From: Calonectria ilicicola
Lineage: Eukaryota > Ascomycota > Sordariomycetes > Hypocreales > Nectriaceae
Reading direction: 5' to 3'
Assembly: GCA_020809705.1 (NCBI GenBank)
Contig: CP085826.1
Location: forward strand, 7,502,001-7,566,000
Length of the DNA: 64,000 bases
Shown: one piece after another, positions 23,582 through 35,240 of the stretch
Position numbering within the stretch: the stretch's first letter is position 1
Layout of the letters: the number at the start of each line of letters is the position of its first letter
Position numbers and translations under genes: made by a program
The notes under the pieces: model-generated
Told to the model about the DNA's origin: nothing
Seen by the model: only the letters and a program-made list of their open reading frames with translations
Databases searched by the model: none

Positions 23582-25265
23582 CCCATTCATAACGTTCACA
23601 AACATAGAGCGAGTATTCAACAACGAGAAAGATTTGGATTTTTCAAATGCAGTAGAATATTTAGGTAGAATTTTGCAGTACAATTTAAGCAGCCTTAATT
23701 TCAGTGTGGTTTTGTGGTATTTGAAGTGCGTGATATCTGGCACATGATTCACATGTCGGTTTTTGTTCTTTGCCGGATGATGGCCAGGAGCATCTAAAAT
23801 TCACCAATGAGAAGAATCACAGGCATGTGCGGGAAGGTGAACTACAGCCCCAGCCAGAGATGATCTAGACCATCTAGGCGACTTCGTCCATCAAGCTTAG
23901 GAGTACGGTCATGTGCCCCCTTAGTCAGGACCAAAATTCTGTATCGGCTGTCATTGCTATGATCTTGTCCCATCTTCGGTTTGCCTGGAGTCACGAGAGC
24001 AAAACATTTCGTGCCTTGCAGGTGGAGCGAAAGCTGGGCTGAGTCAAGCCCGACCGATAACAGGGGCCAATCTAAGTGGATTGTGGGATCGTTTTTCCTG
24101 TTGGTTGGCTGGCTGCATGTGACTTCTCCTGAACGATAACCATGCGATTAAGGCTAAGCTTGATTTATGGACACATGAAATGGCCCACTCCCCTGGCGGG
24201 CTTTTCACATCGGATCACAAGCAGAAAAATTTCAATGCCAAGACCTTTAAACCAACAAGATTTTTCAGGAACGAGGGGGTGACGCTTGGACACGGTGAGT
24301 GTATTGGAATATTCCACCTAAACTGCCTCAATGCGTATTGATACCTTGAATAATATTAAAAAACAAAGATCGCATGTTAAGCGGCATGATTAATCTGACT
24401 GCAACTAAAAACGAATTATCCCTTGGACTACCGACCACATTGCAAATAGATATCCCGATGACAGACTGCAGCCTGATCTACGGAGAAAGACCCTTTCAGA
24501 TAGGCCGAGATTACCGAACGACGAGACAGACACCCTGGTTACATTGACCTCGGAACCCGGAATCAGCTGACCAGGATTCCTTAATGTCGCGAAATACAGT
24601 TGACAGAGCCAACATCGTGAATTGAGAAATATCCGAGGCGATATGCTCAGGACATGCCGGCCGAGTTAACCCCCGCAGGAATGCAGAGCTGCGGCGGTTG
24701 TGGGACTGCACATCGGCTAACGCTTTGACAACCGAGAACTAGAAATGGAGCGAACTTTTGTTGGATGTCTGATGTCCCCACCTGTTGGTTCTACAAGTTA
24801 AAAATAATCCGCATTAGGAAAGTCACAATGGTTGAAACCGGCTCGCTCGGCATGTGCTGTATTTCAATGGTGGCACGGTGTTATTTGCGAATCTTTTAAT
24901 GAAGTTTAAGGATATTCCTGCCGGGTGGAGTTAGCTGAGGGTCGAGACGAAGGCAGCAGTCTCCATACAGTCTTGTTGGTTATGTCAATCCCGCGCAAGA
25001 TAATACGTGAAGAGAATACCCAGTCTTCGGTAAACGAATTGGACTGTGGCATGATGTTGGGGAAGTTCTAGATCGCTTAGCATGTCCGAAATGACAGTGG
25101 GCCCAAGAATGTTGGATGTGATGTCGTTCAAGGTCAAGGGAAAGAGAATCCGGGTTAGAAAGATATACCGCCATAATTATCCAAAGACATTTATTAACAA
25201 AACGCAACCATGCACTGCGAAAACTGTGGTCAATCTACAGTTACCCTTAGTTTCGATTCTTCAAG
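23582..25265. other. Intergenic region upstream of the LysM/WSC gene
   Basis: No gene is supported in this 1.7-kb stretch. Open frames such as 24511-24711 and 25082-25363 lack any family features, and the latter runs into the next gene in another frame. I saw no tRNA cloverleaf, tandem repeat or transposon end on reading. Confidence 0.45.
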
Positions 25266-27462
25266 ATGCTTCTAGCAAAAGTCCTCGTACTTTTAACAGG
25301 AACCAAATTGGCATCAACTGCCGTTATTGGAAATCCTCTCAGACTTCGAAATGCGGATCCTAAAAATCCATATGATGAGAAGACAACTTCTTATTGCTCT
25401 TGGTGGCATGATTATGATCAAGGGGTTTCATGTGATACCATCCTTTCTGAAAACCAAATCACTATAGAGCAGTTTCTTCGATGGGTCAGTTGCTGCATTT
25501 ATTTTCACTCAACCTCCCCATCAAGATCGCTGACACAAGCATTCAGAACCCCTCTGTCTCCGCCAGTTGTCAAGGCTTAACAATTGGCCGCTCTTACTGT
25601 GTAGAGGCAGCTTTCGAACCTGAGGTAGAGACCGGCCCTAAACCATCTAGCACAATCAGCTCTTCTGTACCTACTGCCACAAAACCTTCAAATGGTTTGT
25701 TTTCTTCTTCAAAGAAAAACGGATGCAATGGTGCTAATTAATCTTCCTAGGTATTGAAACTCCAGGATCCATTCAACCTGACATGGTCGACAACTGCGAC
25801 AAGTTTTACAAGGTTGAGTCAGGAGACAATTGCGAATCCCTCTCCTCCAAGCACAGCATCACTGTGACTCAATTTACGACTTGGAACCCCAAGGCTGGCA
25901 GCACTTGCTCTGGACTCTGGGCCAATGCCTACGCTTGCGTTTCCATTATCGGCCATGATGCTGAGCCATCTCCAACTACACCTTCTAATGGGTAAGTAAT
26001 ACTCAAAGATTGGCGACATGGCATCAGTATAATAACACTTCAGCTTAGGATCGAGACTCCTCGGGCCATCCAGTCTGGTATGGTCAGCAATTGCAACAAG
26101 TTTCATCTCGTGGAGTCGGGCCAAGGTTGTAGCGAAATTGCCTCTAAAAATGGCATTTCTGTGGCAGATATCGTGAAATGGAACGCAGCTGCGGGGCCGA
26201 ACTGCAATGGTCTGTGGGCCGAGATGTACGCTTGTGTCGGCACACTTGATTCTCAATCGAATCCCACAACACCAACCAAAGGCATATTCACGCCCTCACC
26301 AGCACAGCCGAGCATAGTGAGCAACTGTTACAAGTTTTACCTGGTGAAGAAAGGAGAGTCATGCGCGAACATTGCCAGCACCAACAAAATCACTCTCTCT
26401 GATCTCACCAAATGGAATCCTTCAATCGGATCCTCATGTTCGGGGCTCTGGGCAGAGGCACATGCCTGCGTTGGTGTTTACACAAGCGAACCCTCTACTC
26501 AATACTTTGGATGCTACACTGAGACCTGGGTCAAGAATACTGCCAACGAGCGAGCGCTTGGTTATGCTGACGTTTACGATCCTCTAGGGATGACACCTGA
26601 ATTCTGTGCCATCTACTGTCTGACGGAGAAGAAGCAAAACGTCTATGGTCTCCAGAATAGCAATGAGTGTTGGTGCGGTAACGCATTTAACGCAGGAGTA
26701 ACCAAGGTATCAGAGCAGGATTGTTCATCCTCTTGCGTCGGTAACAAGAGTGTCAAATGCGGTGGCTCCAGCAGACTTAGCGTCTATGGACAAAGCGGAG
26801 CCAAAGCACCAGCCACGTACAAGTCTTACGGATGCTATACCGAGGGTGTGGGAACACGGGCACTGGGTGTTGCTAATTACCAGAGCAGTTCAATGACGAT
26901 CCAGTCATGTGCCGACTATTGTTTAGCGCAAAAAGGCACTAACCACTTTAATATTCAGAATGGTGACCATTGCTTCTGCGGAAATGTTCTGGGCACCGGT
27001 TCAGTTCCAGCAGAGACGCAATCTGACTGCAATGTGAAGTGTGCTGGGAACTCAGCACAGACTTGTGGTGGAAAGAGTGATCGATTCAGTCTTTGGAGCA
27101 CCTCTCAGAGCAGCCCACCATTGAAGTATTCATCTATGGGATGTTACACGGAGCTTTCAAGTGGAAGGGCATTGGGATTCGGTAAGTAGGGGTCCTTATG
27201 ATCGACGATATTGAATTCTGACCACTGTGAAACAACAGCTACCTTGAAAGATACCAAGTCTATGACGGTCGAGAAGTGTGCAAGATATTGCATTTCGGCA
27301 GGACACAGGATCTTTGGCTTGCAGACCGGAGATGAGTGCTGGTGTGGTCCGCAGCTCAATTCCGGCTCAAGCAAAGCAAGTGACTCGGATTGTTCCTTCA
27401 AATGTGCTGGAAATGCCAATCAAAAATGCGGCGGCGCGTGGCGATTAAATGTGTACAATTGA
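25266..27462 (+). CDS. Secreted multi-LysM and WSC domain protein
   Basis: Five exons (25266-25484, 25547-25694, 25751-25991, 26049-27181, 27239-27462) give 654 residues. A signal peptide is evident (MLLAKVLVLLTGTKLASTA). Four LysM-like modules follow, the first divergent; the other three repeat the pattern V-NC-KF--VESG--C, then WNP-AG--C-GLWA-AYACV. After about residue 350 come three WSC modules, each with GCYTE, C--YC, CWCG or CFCG, and CAGN...CGG. The last WSC is split by an intron. LysM binds chitin or its oligomers and WSC binds wall glucans, so a wall-binding or chitin-masking role is plausible. The splice joining exon 3 to exon 4 was chosen because it restores the repeated GIETP linker found at the previous junction. 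Confidence 0.85.
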
Positions 27463-28567
27463 TATTGAAACAGGACTAGTTGAGTTATAAATAATCCGAT
27501 TTACCTTCTAGCTTCATTCTTTAACGTACTTTCTTTATTTTTAGCGTTGTTTTGGGCTAGGGCTGTGGTAGCTAGATGATCTGGCTAGGCGTTTATCCTG
27601 ATTTGTATGGCCTTTTAGTTTTTTTTTTTGCGGTAAAAGATATCTAGCTATTACTATAAGCACTAGACTCGACTACCGAGGGAATCGGGGCGTTGTGTTC
27701 AAGGTCCAGCCAGGCTAGGGACCGGCTGCTAGGCTAGGCTATTGAGACCAGCTTGCGAATGTGACATAATATAACACAAGGCCCCAAACATACTGGTGCT
27801 TTCGGTAACTTGGGTTTCACAAAACCACCATTTTGCCCTTTGGAACTCACGCTTGATTTCCTCGTCCTATTTAGTTTCTTCTTCATCAACTATGTCTCGG
27901 ATTTTGTTAATAAAATTAGATATGTGTTAGTCGAAACAGACACCTAGACATGAGACCAACCAAAAGCTTCACTGAGCTCGAAGCGCATATGGTATAATCC
28001 CATATTTGCTTCTCAAAATAGATGAGAAATGATATCCCAATGTAGAAAGTTTTTACTGGAATAACTGTTATGCAGAATGTTGAATGGTTCATGTTACCAG
28101 TTAGGATTAGGCATGCCAGTTTAAATAAGGCAGATTATCTAAGGATCCATCACATGACTCTTGCACAACTCGTAACATATAAAACGCCATGGCGTATTTT
28201 GTCAAGGACCATTGGCTCACATAGCCACACGAACAACTCATCACTGCATAATTACTAAAACGGAAAAGATCATCTTGATTACGACTTTTCTGCCCGAAAG
28301 TGAGAACTCCCCTCTCCTTTTGTAAAAAAATCCCGCTCGGCTGTCCACACTTCTTTCTCTTTGATTCAACCTAGCCACCCCACCTCTTAATACATGGATC
28401 CCATAAGACTTAATTTTAGCCCGCAAATTTCGGTCGTTTTCATATCTTCATGTAATTTCTCTCGCCTAAACCTTTTGCTGCCTACCTGACAGACATCTGC
28501 TCTAAATAATTCTATTGTTGGCTGACTGACTATTGAACTAAACTTTTCATTTGGGCTTATCAATAAC
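27463..28567. other. Intergenic region before the disrupted NLR gene
   Basis: This 1.1-kb stretch is AT-rich and includes a T-run at 27619-27630. No open frame with family features is present. It holds the 3' UTR of the LysM/WSC gene and the promoter of the NLR-like gene. Confidence 0.45.
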
Positions 28568-29146
28568 ATGGACCAAGGCCCTCCAGAGAACCCAGAACCT
28601 GTCAGTACAGCCGTAAGCAAGAATATGGTGGATGATAGGGTCCATGTTGAGGACGCAGGGGTAACCTGCCTTTATTCTGGCGGGCAGAAACCTCTTGTCG
28701 AGTATGCAATACTTGCGTTATTTTTCTTCGCCCCCAAAGAGCTTTAATGTCTAATGAATATGCTCCTCCAGTGTTGTATTCGTTCATGGTCTTGGTGGCC
28801 ACCCAAAGAAGACTTGGTCGACCGCGCCATATGTGTCAGAGGATTTAGCCAAAGGTGGTATCCGCAACTTCATAGCCAACTTGCTACCGCGTTTCTCACG
28901 ATCGAATGGGTGGTCTTTAGGGCCAAACAAGAAAAGAAAGTCCTTGGTTCCGCAGAAACAACCTAAACAAGATGACTTAGGGAGCGATCAGCTCACGACT
29001 GGTATCTCTGGAAGTTCAATTGCCAAAGAAGTTTTCTGGCCACAAGACTTGCTGCCAAATAATGTGGAAAATGTGCGTGTCATGACATTCGGCTATTATT
29101 CTAGCCCGAGTGGCCCTTCCCAGGACAATCTCTATACATTGAGTAA

Positions 29147-29151
29147 GAACC
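29147..29151 (+). repeat. Target-site duplication GAACC, left copy of the outer element
   Basis: GAACC directly precedes the 5' LTR and recurs at 43859-43863 directly after the 3' LTR. It marks the insertion point of the outer retrotransposon in exon 2 of the NLR-like gene. Confidence 0.9.
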
Positions 29152-29314
29152 TGATACGGAAATGGTGTCAACACATATGGAACCCTGTAAGTGTGTGCCT
29201 TAGGCACCCTTGGAAGGCATATATAAGCCCGTTACTAGAGTAGATAGAGAAGAAGATATTAATCTTCCTACTATATATTATTAAGATCTCTATTGTTCTA
29301 ATCTTATTGTATTA
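29152..29314 (+). repeat. 5' LTR of the outer element
   Basis: 163 bp, aligning without gaps to 43696-43858. Sixteen positions differ and all are transitions. The terminal CA has become TA in this copy. The sequence contains CATATATAAG, a possible core promoter. The text just after it, TGGTAGTAATTGC, may be a primer-binding site. Confidence 0.9.
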
Positions 29315-31598
29315 TATGGTAGTAATTGCTTCTTCTTGAGATTAGTACTACAATATTGTTCCAGGTAATTATACTGAATAATCTTGAATTACGTTCTGGT
29401 ATAATATGTTATTAGGTTATTAGTTAATTAATTAGTAAGAAAAATGTCTATGATAATTCTTGTAAACCTATTTTTGGAATCTCTCTTTGGAATCCTTCTT
29501 TGTGTAGAGAATGCCTTATTTAGCTACTTATATGATCTGGAGAAAATGTTGGTTATTAGAGATTATAGGATAATCTTAAGCTATTTTATGAAATTATAGA
29601 AAGTATTTCTTTATTATAAGAGTAAGGCTTGAAATTACTAATATTATTTTTATTATAATAGATTATTTAACTTTTATAATAATTATAATAATTTAGCTAT
29701 AAGTCTATATTCTTATTAATTAATACTACTTTATACTTTATAATTATTATTTTAGTTTATTTAAGATAAATACCTTCTTATACTATTATTTTTTTATTAT
29801 TAAATAAGCTTATAATAATATAACAAGATCTACTATCTTAACCTTAGCCTTAATAGAGCCTATATCTTTCTAAAAGGAAGAAGATCTCTCCTTAGTAAAT
29901 CTAATCCTTGGAAAAGATAGGAATAAAGAGGTAGGATCTATAGAGGATAATACCTCTTAACTTTAGCTAGAGCCTTGAAGAGCTAAGATCATTAATTAAA
30001 AGGTATTTATTATAGAATCTAATAAATGGTATAAAGATTAGTTCTTGGATGGGGAGGAGGTAAGGAGAGTTATAAGATAGAGAGTCTATTATAATAAATT
30101 AATACTTAAGAAATGGTTAATAAAGACTTTTAGCAAGTTTACCCTCTAGGATGCTATTTTCGCCTAATAGATAAAAGATTATATGAATGGTACTATCAAA
30201 TAGGGCTATTAAAATGCTACTATTTTAGCTAATATGCCTTAAGTTAAGACTTAGCACCTAGACGCCCTAGCGGTTTAAAGGCAAGAAGCTACTAAATATA
30301 TTGCATTTCTAAACTTCTCCAGATTTCTTATAATCTTTTTTAGTAAGATACTATAGCCTAATAACATATTTGTAAATACTACTACATCTAATTCACTTAT
30401 TCTAGAAAACCTAGTCTTCACAAATAAGTAAGGATTTAAGTAATAGGGTAATCCCTTTGGCCTAAGGGAGGCTAGCTATTTTACCTAGTTGATCTAGTCA
30501 ATTTGGGGGGGAAGCTTAGTATGCTTTAGCTTAGATACCTCTGGTAGCAGAAGGTTGCGAACTTTAGCCTACTTAAGTAAGTATTATTACAAATTGGTGC
30601 AGCTATAAGCTAAGTATAATAGTAATAACTATCTAAGCGATTTATTATCTTCTTTTAATTTATTAGACTTTTTAAATATAAGTTTTGGTTTATTATAATA
30701 TATTTAATCTTATATATTACTTTTGGTAAGTAGTTAGGTAGATGGAAGATAAGTTAAATGTAATATTATTGGAACCTTTAATTTAGATTTTAAGGATTTT
30801 AGGAAGTAAGGACTTATTATTATACAAGGTAAATAACTTTATACTAATATTAGCCTTTTTTATATATATCTTAAAATCTTTAAATGGTTTAATAAAGATT
30901 CTCTTTAAGAGTATTATTTTATAATACTCTAAAGTATGGCTTATAGGTGGTTAATAGGGGAGCTTAATAATGAAAAGTAAGTTAAGATTATAAAGGGCTT
31001 TATCTTTTGCTTCTATTAAGATCTTATAAGGTAATTTAAGCCCTAGGAGTTAGATTTATTGGAAGAGTATATAACTAAGAAATATATACTTAACTCTGCC
31101 TAATAAAATATATCTCTTCCTCTTTAAATATAGTATAAGGCTAAGCTTATTAAATAAGCTAGAATATAGATAGATAGAGAGATTCTTAAAATAATCTTTC
31201 TACTTATTGACTATAAGATTATATGCCTATTATAGGTTCTAATATCTAAGATAATTATTACTAAGTTTATTTGGGATTATAAGGATTAAAAGAAGAATAT
31301 TAATATGATAATATTTAGAGATAAATAAATAAACTTTTAATAAAAATACTAGGATAATCAATGACTATATTATAAAGGGAGATATAATAATACCAATAGA
31401 TAAGAATATTATACTTATTAAGATAATAAATAATTAAATAACTATAATTATAATTATTATTATAAGGATAAGTGATATAAGGACTGGAATTGATCTTGGG
31501 AATAATAGTACCTTGCCAAAGATAGCTTGTGTAAAGATAAGAAGGTAAAACCTAAAGGTAAATACCTTACTAAGAAGAAATCTGCTAACTAAGAATAA
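29315..31598 (+). other. Decayed 5' interior of the outer element
   Basis: This 2.3-kb AT-rich stretch stands where gag is expected. Stop codons are frequent in all frames, so I do not assign any coding segment. It ends at the GAACC duplication flanking the inner element. A basic tail around 31545-31590 (KKVKPKGKYLTKKKSAN-like text) could be the end of gag. Confidence 0.6.
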
Positions 31599-31603
31599 GA
31601 ACC
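31599..31603 (+). repeat. Target-site duplication GAACC, left copy of the inner element
   Basis: GAACC lies directly before the inner 5' LTR and recurs at 38505-38509 after the inner 3' LTR. The restored target reads TAAGAACCTA, the same ten bases as the target of the outer element. Confidence 0.9.
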
Positions 31604-32001
31604 TGTTATGACCCAAACGCCCAAAGGCGGTAAACAGGGGCAGAACCCAAACCAATCAAACCAAACTACCCTAGACCGATAAAACCAACCAATAAGAATA
31701 AAGTCGAACGAGCCCCGTTCGACTCTGCCGAAGATCGCAACGAACACTGTCGAACCGACCCCGTTCGACTATTGCGATAACGGAACCTTAGATAGAAAAG
31801 TATATAGACGGATCGAGTCCCACCGTAAGGAACGGAACCGATCAGCTTTCAATACAACTTGGTTACCTCAATTGCGATTGACTATTACCTAACGTAACAC
31901 TTCCATTGCTCCATTTACCATAACGCGCCTAACCATCCTGCCAACAATAAACCCTTCGTTCTGATTGGTTCATCAAGTTGGGAATTGACCAGACCGTTAC
32001 A
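31604..32001 (+). repeat. 5' LTR of the inner element
   Basis: 398 bp beginning TGTTATGACC and ending CCGTTACA; it matches 38107-38504 along its whole length by eye. Two related TCGAACG/CCCGTTCGAC segments at about 31707-31770 form a short internal repeat. The usual tRNA primer site is not obvious right after it (CGTTGAAAGC). Confidence 0.92.
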
Positions 32002-32054
32002 CGTTGAAAGCTCTTGTTCAGTTGGTTACCCGCGTCAACAATTGAGCAATAACA

Positions 32055-33836
32055 ATGTCCGGAAAGAACCCCGCCGCCACTGCTCCTCCCAGCAACGCTG
32101 AGTTGACTACGGAACTACAGCAGGTCAAAAAGAAACTCGCAGATGCACAAGCACAACTTAAAGCAGAAAAAGCCGGAACCACCACGGTTGAAGGAAACAA
32201 GGGTAAAGACATTGATAAAATTCTGAGACCCCCGGTCCCAGAGCCCTTCCTAGGAAAGGCTGCCGATGTAGTCCCCTTCCTCACCCGAATGAAGGGATAC
32301 TTCCGCTTTTTCCCAACGCGACTTGCAACCCCCGAAGCCCAGGTACTATACACCAAAACCCTCCTCCAAGGAGACGCAGGAGTATGGTTTGAACCCATCA
32401 TGAGAGACTATCTGGAAAACGAGGACGACGCCGACCAAAATGAAGAGACCCGAGAGATCTTCAGAGACTGGGAACATTTCGAAACCGCTATTAAAGACAA
32501 TTTCGGCACGATCGATATGGAACAACAAGCTGTAAACCAGTTATACGAACTTAAACAAACAAAATCCTGCAGCCAGTATTCGGCCGAGTTCAAAAGAATC
32601 ACAGCACAAACAGCCTGGGATGACGACGCACTAATGGAACTCTACTATAGAGGCCTGAAGAGCGAAGTCAAGGATGAAATCTATAAAGAAGACCGGCCAG
32701 AAAAACTCTCGGAGTATATCAAAAGTGCTATCAAGATCGACGAAAGACAATTTAACCAACGCAAAGAACGCGCCCAAGATAACAAAAACCCATATATCCC
32801 GAACAAAGGAAAAACCCAGAATAAGCAACAAAGCACCGCACACGGGACTCATTCAGGACCAATGGAACTCGGCGCCACCCAGGGGTATGATAAAAGTAAG
32901 ATTACCTGCTTCAACTGCGGAAAAAAAGGACATAAATCCTTCGAATGCCGCTCCCCGAAAACAGGAAATCAGTTCAAACCCATACCAGAAGGACAGAAAC
33001 AACTCAACACTATGAAAACTCAATGGACCCCAGTACCAGAAGGAAAAGAGGATACCACAGGAAAAGTTGTTCTTGCTGTCATTAAGAAACATGAACCAAC
33101 CGCCATAGTTAAGCAATGTACGGAAAACCATGAGTTGCGCAAGGTAAAACTCACTCCGCAACAAGAAATCGATGAAGCTATCCGAAAAGCATGGTCAACC
33201 CGACAAGAAGGCCAGTCCTGCCTTCCCCACGAATGGTTGGAACGAGCCAAGAAGATAGGAATCCCTGCATCCATCCTAGATGTGTATACCGACAAAGCAC
33301 CAGCATGGTGGGATACCTGCACTTATGACGAAAACGGAAACAGGAAATGGACAACGAGTATTAAAAGAATGGCCCAACAAGTCAGGGAACCCTCGTGGGA
33401 CGGAGACAAAGTCTTTCTACTTGCACGAAGCGAATGGCAACCAGGAAACCGCGACCCCCGACCTATCCAACATAAGGAGGATGACCCTAGACTAAACACG
33501 GCACACGAAGAACATAAGAACATCTCATGGGTAAGCTGCTATGATCACGACTGCCTCCAGCACATAGAACAAAAACAGTATGCAGCATGCTTCCCTATTA
33601 GGGTAGAAGACGTGGTTATCCACCGCGCCTATGGGAGACACTTCGACCGACACGAAGTAACGGGAAGAAACCCCCACTACCAGTTCACTATGTTGGAACC
33701 AGGTGAGCCTGAGTTCCCCGATTGCAGCGAGCTGCCCTGGAACGAATGTCAAGACCCCAAATGCGATATCCACATGGTAGATAAAGCAATGGCCTGGCAC
33801 CGAACAAAACCAAAAAACGAACAGAGCCCCCTGTAG
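32055..33836 (+). CDS. gag: Gag-like protein of the inner element
   Basis: 593 residues. The N-terminal part has a coiled-coil-like stretch (LTTELQQVKKKLADAQAQLK) and then a gag core (PFLGKAADVVPFLTRMKGYF, AVNQLYELKQTKSCSQYSAEFKR-type text). A CCHC zinc knuckle, CFNCGKKGHKSFEC, lies at about residues 284-297 and should bind element RNA. The 290 residues after the knuckle are unusual for a simple gag and are rich in Trp, His and Cys (for example CYDHDCLQHIEQ). The start ATG at 32055 is 54 nt past the LTR. It ends in TAG at 33834, in the same frame as the protease-RT frame downstream. Confidence 0.88.
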   Translation: MSGKNPAATAPPSNAELTTELQQVKKKLADAQAQLKAEKAGTTTVEGNKGKDIDKILRPPVPEPFLGKAADVVPFLTRMKGYFRFFPTRLATPEAQVLYTKTLLQGDAGVWFEPIMRDYLENEDDADQNEETREIFRDWEHFETAIKDNFGTIDMEQQAVNQLYELKQTKSCSQYSAEFKRITAQTAWDDDALMELYYRGLKSEVKDEIYKEDRPEKLSEYIKSAIKIDERQFNQRKERAQDNKNPYIPNKGKTQNKQQSTAHGTHSGPMELGATQGYDKSKITCFNCGKKGHKSFECRSPKTGNQFKPIPEGQKQLNTMKTQWTPVPEGKEDTTGKVVLAVIKKHEPTAIVKQCTENHELRKVKLTPQQEIDEAIRKAWSTRQEGQSCLPHEWLERAKKIGIPASILDVYTDKAPAWWDTCTYDENGNRKWTTSIKRMAQQVREPSWDGDKVFLLARSEWQPGNRDPRPIQHKEDDPRLNTAHEEHKNISWVSCYDHDCLQHIEQKQYAACFPIRVEDVVIHRAYGRHFDRHEVTGRNPHYQFTMLEPGEPEFPDCSELPWNECQDPKCDIHMVDKAMAWHRTKPKNEQSPL

Positions 33837-33893
33837 AAGAGCAGCAGGAGCGGCTAGGGCAACGACCCCGGAGTTACCGAAAGAACTCCCTAA

Positions 33894-35240
33894 AAAGCTC
33901 TATACTCTACAACTAAAGAGCAACCCCGACGACGATTAGAAATAAAAGTAAGGATTAAAGGGAAGTGGTGTAACGCTATGGTGGATAGCGGAGCTGAGCA
34001 AAACTACGTGAATCCTCGAGTAGTCAACGAACTTCAGCTACCATGGACAACGAAAGTCGACCCATACGAAATCATCAATATAGAAGGAACGCCCTTTGGA
34101 TATAACAACGGTATTATAGACAAAAAGATTGATCACCTGAAAGTCTTCGTTGAAGGAAAGAACCAAGGAATAACCTTCGATATTGTTGATATCGGACAAC
34201 ACGACCTAGTTTTAGGGTACCCATGGTTATACCGATACAACCCTAATATCTGCTGGCGTACTGGCCAGGTGCAAATACCCGAGGAGTATGATGCAGCCGG
34301 CGATATTTTCATAAAACATGATGAGAGATCTCGAACTCCTAGCCCTGACCAAGCAGGAGACACGAGCGAAGGAGAATCTTCGCCACCCAAAGGAACAAAA
34401 CACAAATACAAGAACGGTCAGAAAAGGCAAAGACAACGAACGATCGCCTGCCTTAGAACACAGTTCCAACAAATCGATAAAAGCCTCAAAGAAATGAAGG
34501 CTGAAGCAGAAACAGACAGACTGCGCAATGTACCCCCACAGTACCGAATCTACGAAAAGCTCTTCGCAGAAGAACTAGACACTGGACTACCTGAGTTTAG
34601 CCAGTGGGATCACGAAATCGTCCTTAAAGACGGATCCAACACCCGATTTTACCCTATTTATAATCTCAACCAAATCGAGCTTGATACCCTGAAGGAATAC
34701 ATCCAAGATATGCTCAAAAAGGGATATATCCGTATTTCAAACTCCGAAGCTGGTTACCCTGTCATGTTTGTGCCTAAGAAAAACGGGAAACTACGCCTCG
34801 TCGTGGACTACCGACAGCTCAACGATATCACCATTAAAGATCGCACTCCACTACCATTGATTAATGAAATGAAGGATCGCCTTCATGGAGCCAACATCTT
34901 TACTGCACTGGATCTTAAAGGAGCATACAATCTTATTCGCATTAAAGAAGGACATGAATGGAAAACCGCTTTTCGAACTAAGTTTGGACTGTTTGAATAC
35001 CTAGTTATGCCTTTCGGACTCACAAATGCACCGGCATCATTTCAACGAATGATAACCAATGTATTGCGAGAACACTTAGACATCTTTGTTGTCTGCTACC
35101 TGGACGATATCCTCATCTTCTCCAAAAACGAGGAAGAACATGAAGAACACGTTCATAAGGTCTTAAAAGCCCTTCAAGACGCCAAACTCCTGGTTGAACC
35201 AGAAAAAGCAAGTTCCACACTCAAGAAGTGGAATTTCTAG
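33894..35240 (+). pseudogene. pol: Pol part 1 of the inner element: protease and reverse transcriptase, ends at a frameshift
   Basis: The frame opens after TAA at 33891 and includes an ATG at 33978. LEIKVRIKGKW and then MVDSGAEQNYVNP mark an aspartic protease (DSG), and DLVLGYPWLY is its C-terminal motif. The reverse transcriptase follows with GYIRISNSEAGYPVMFVPKK, LRLVVDYRQLND, ALDLKGAYNLIRI, YLVMPFGLTNAPASFQRMI and the active site CYLDDILIFS. The frame then leaves the family after EPEKA and stops at 35240. The next frame (-1) carries on with the expected VEFLGH text. The break falls at an A5 run (35203-35207) that is one A short of the family reading. Read at face value, this copy has a split polymerase. 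Confidence 0.85.

Noticed and set aside
32581..32590. Another TCGGCCGA match
   Set aside because: It lies inside the gag coding sequence of the inner element and lacks the extended context of the promoter copies.
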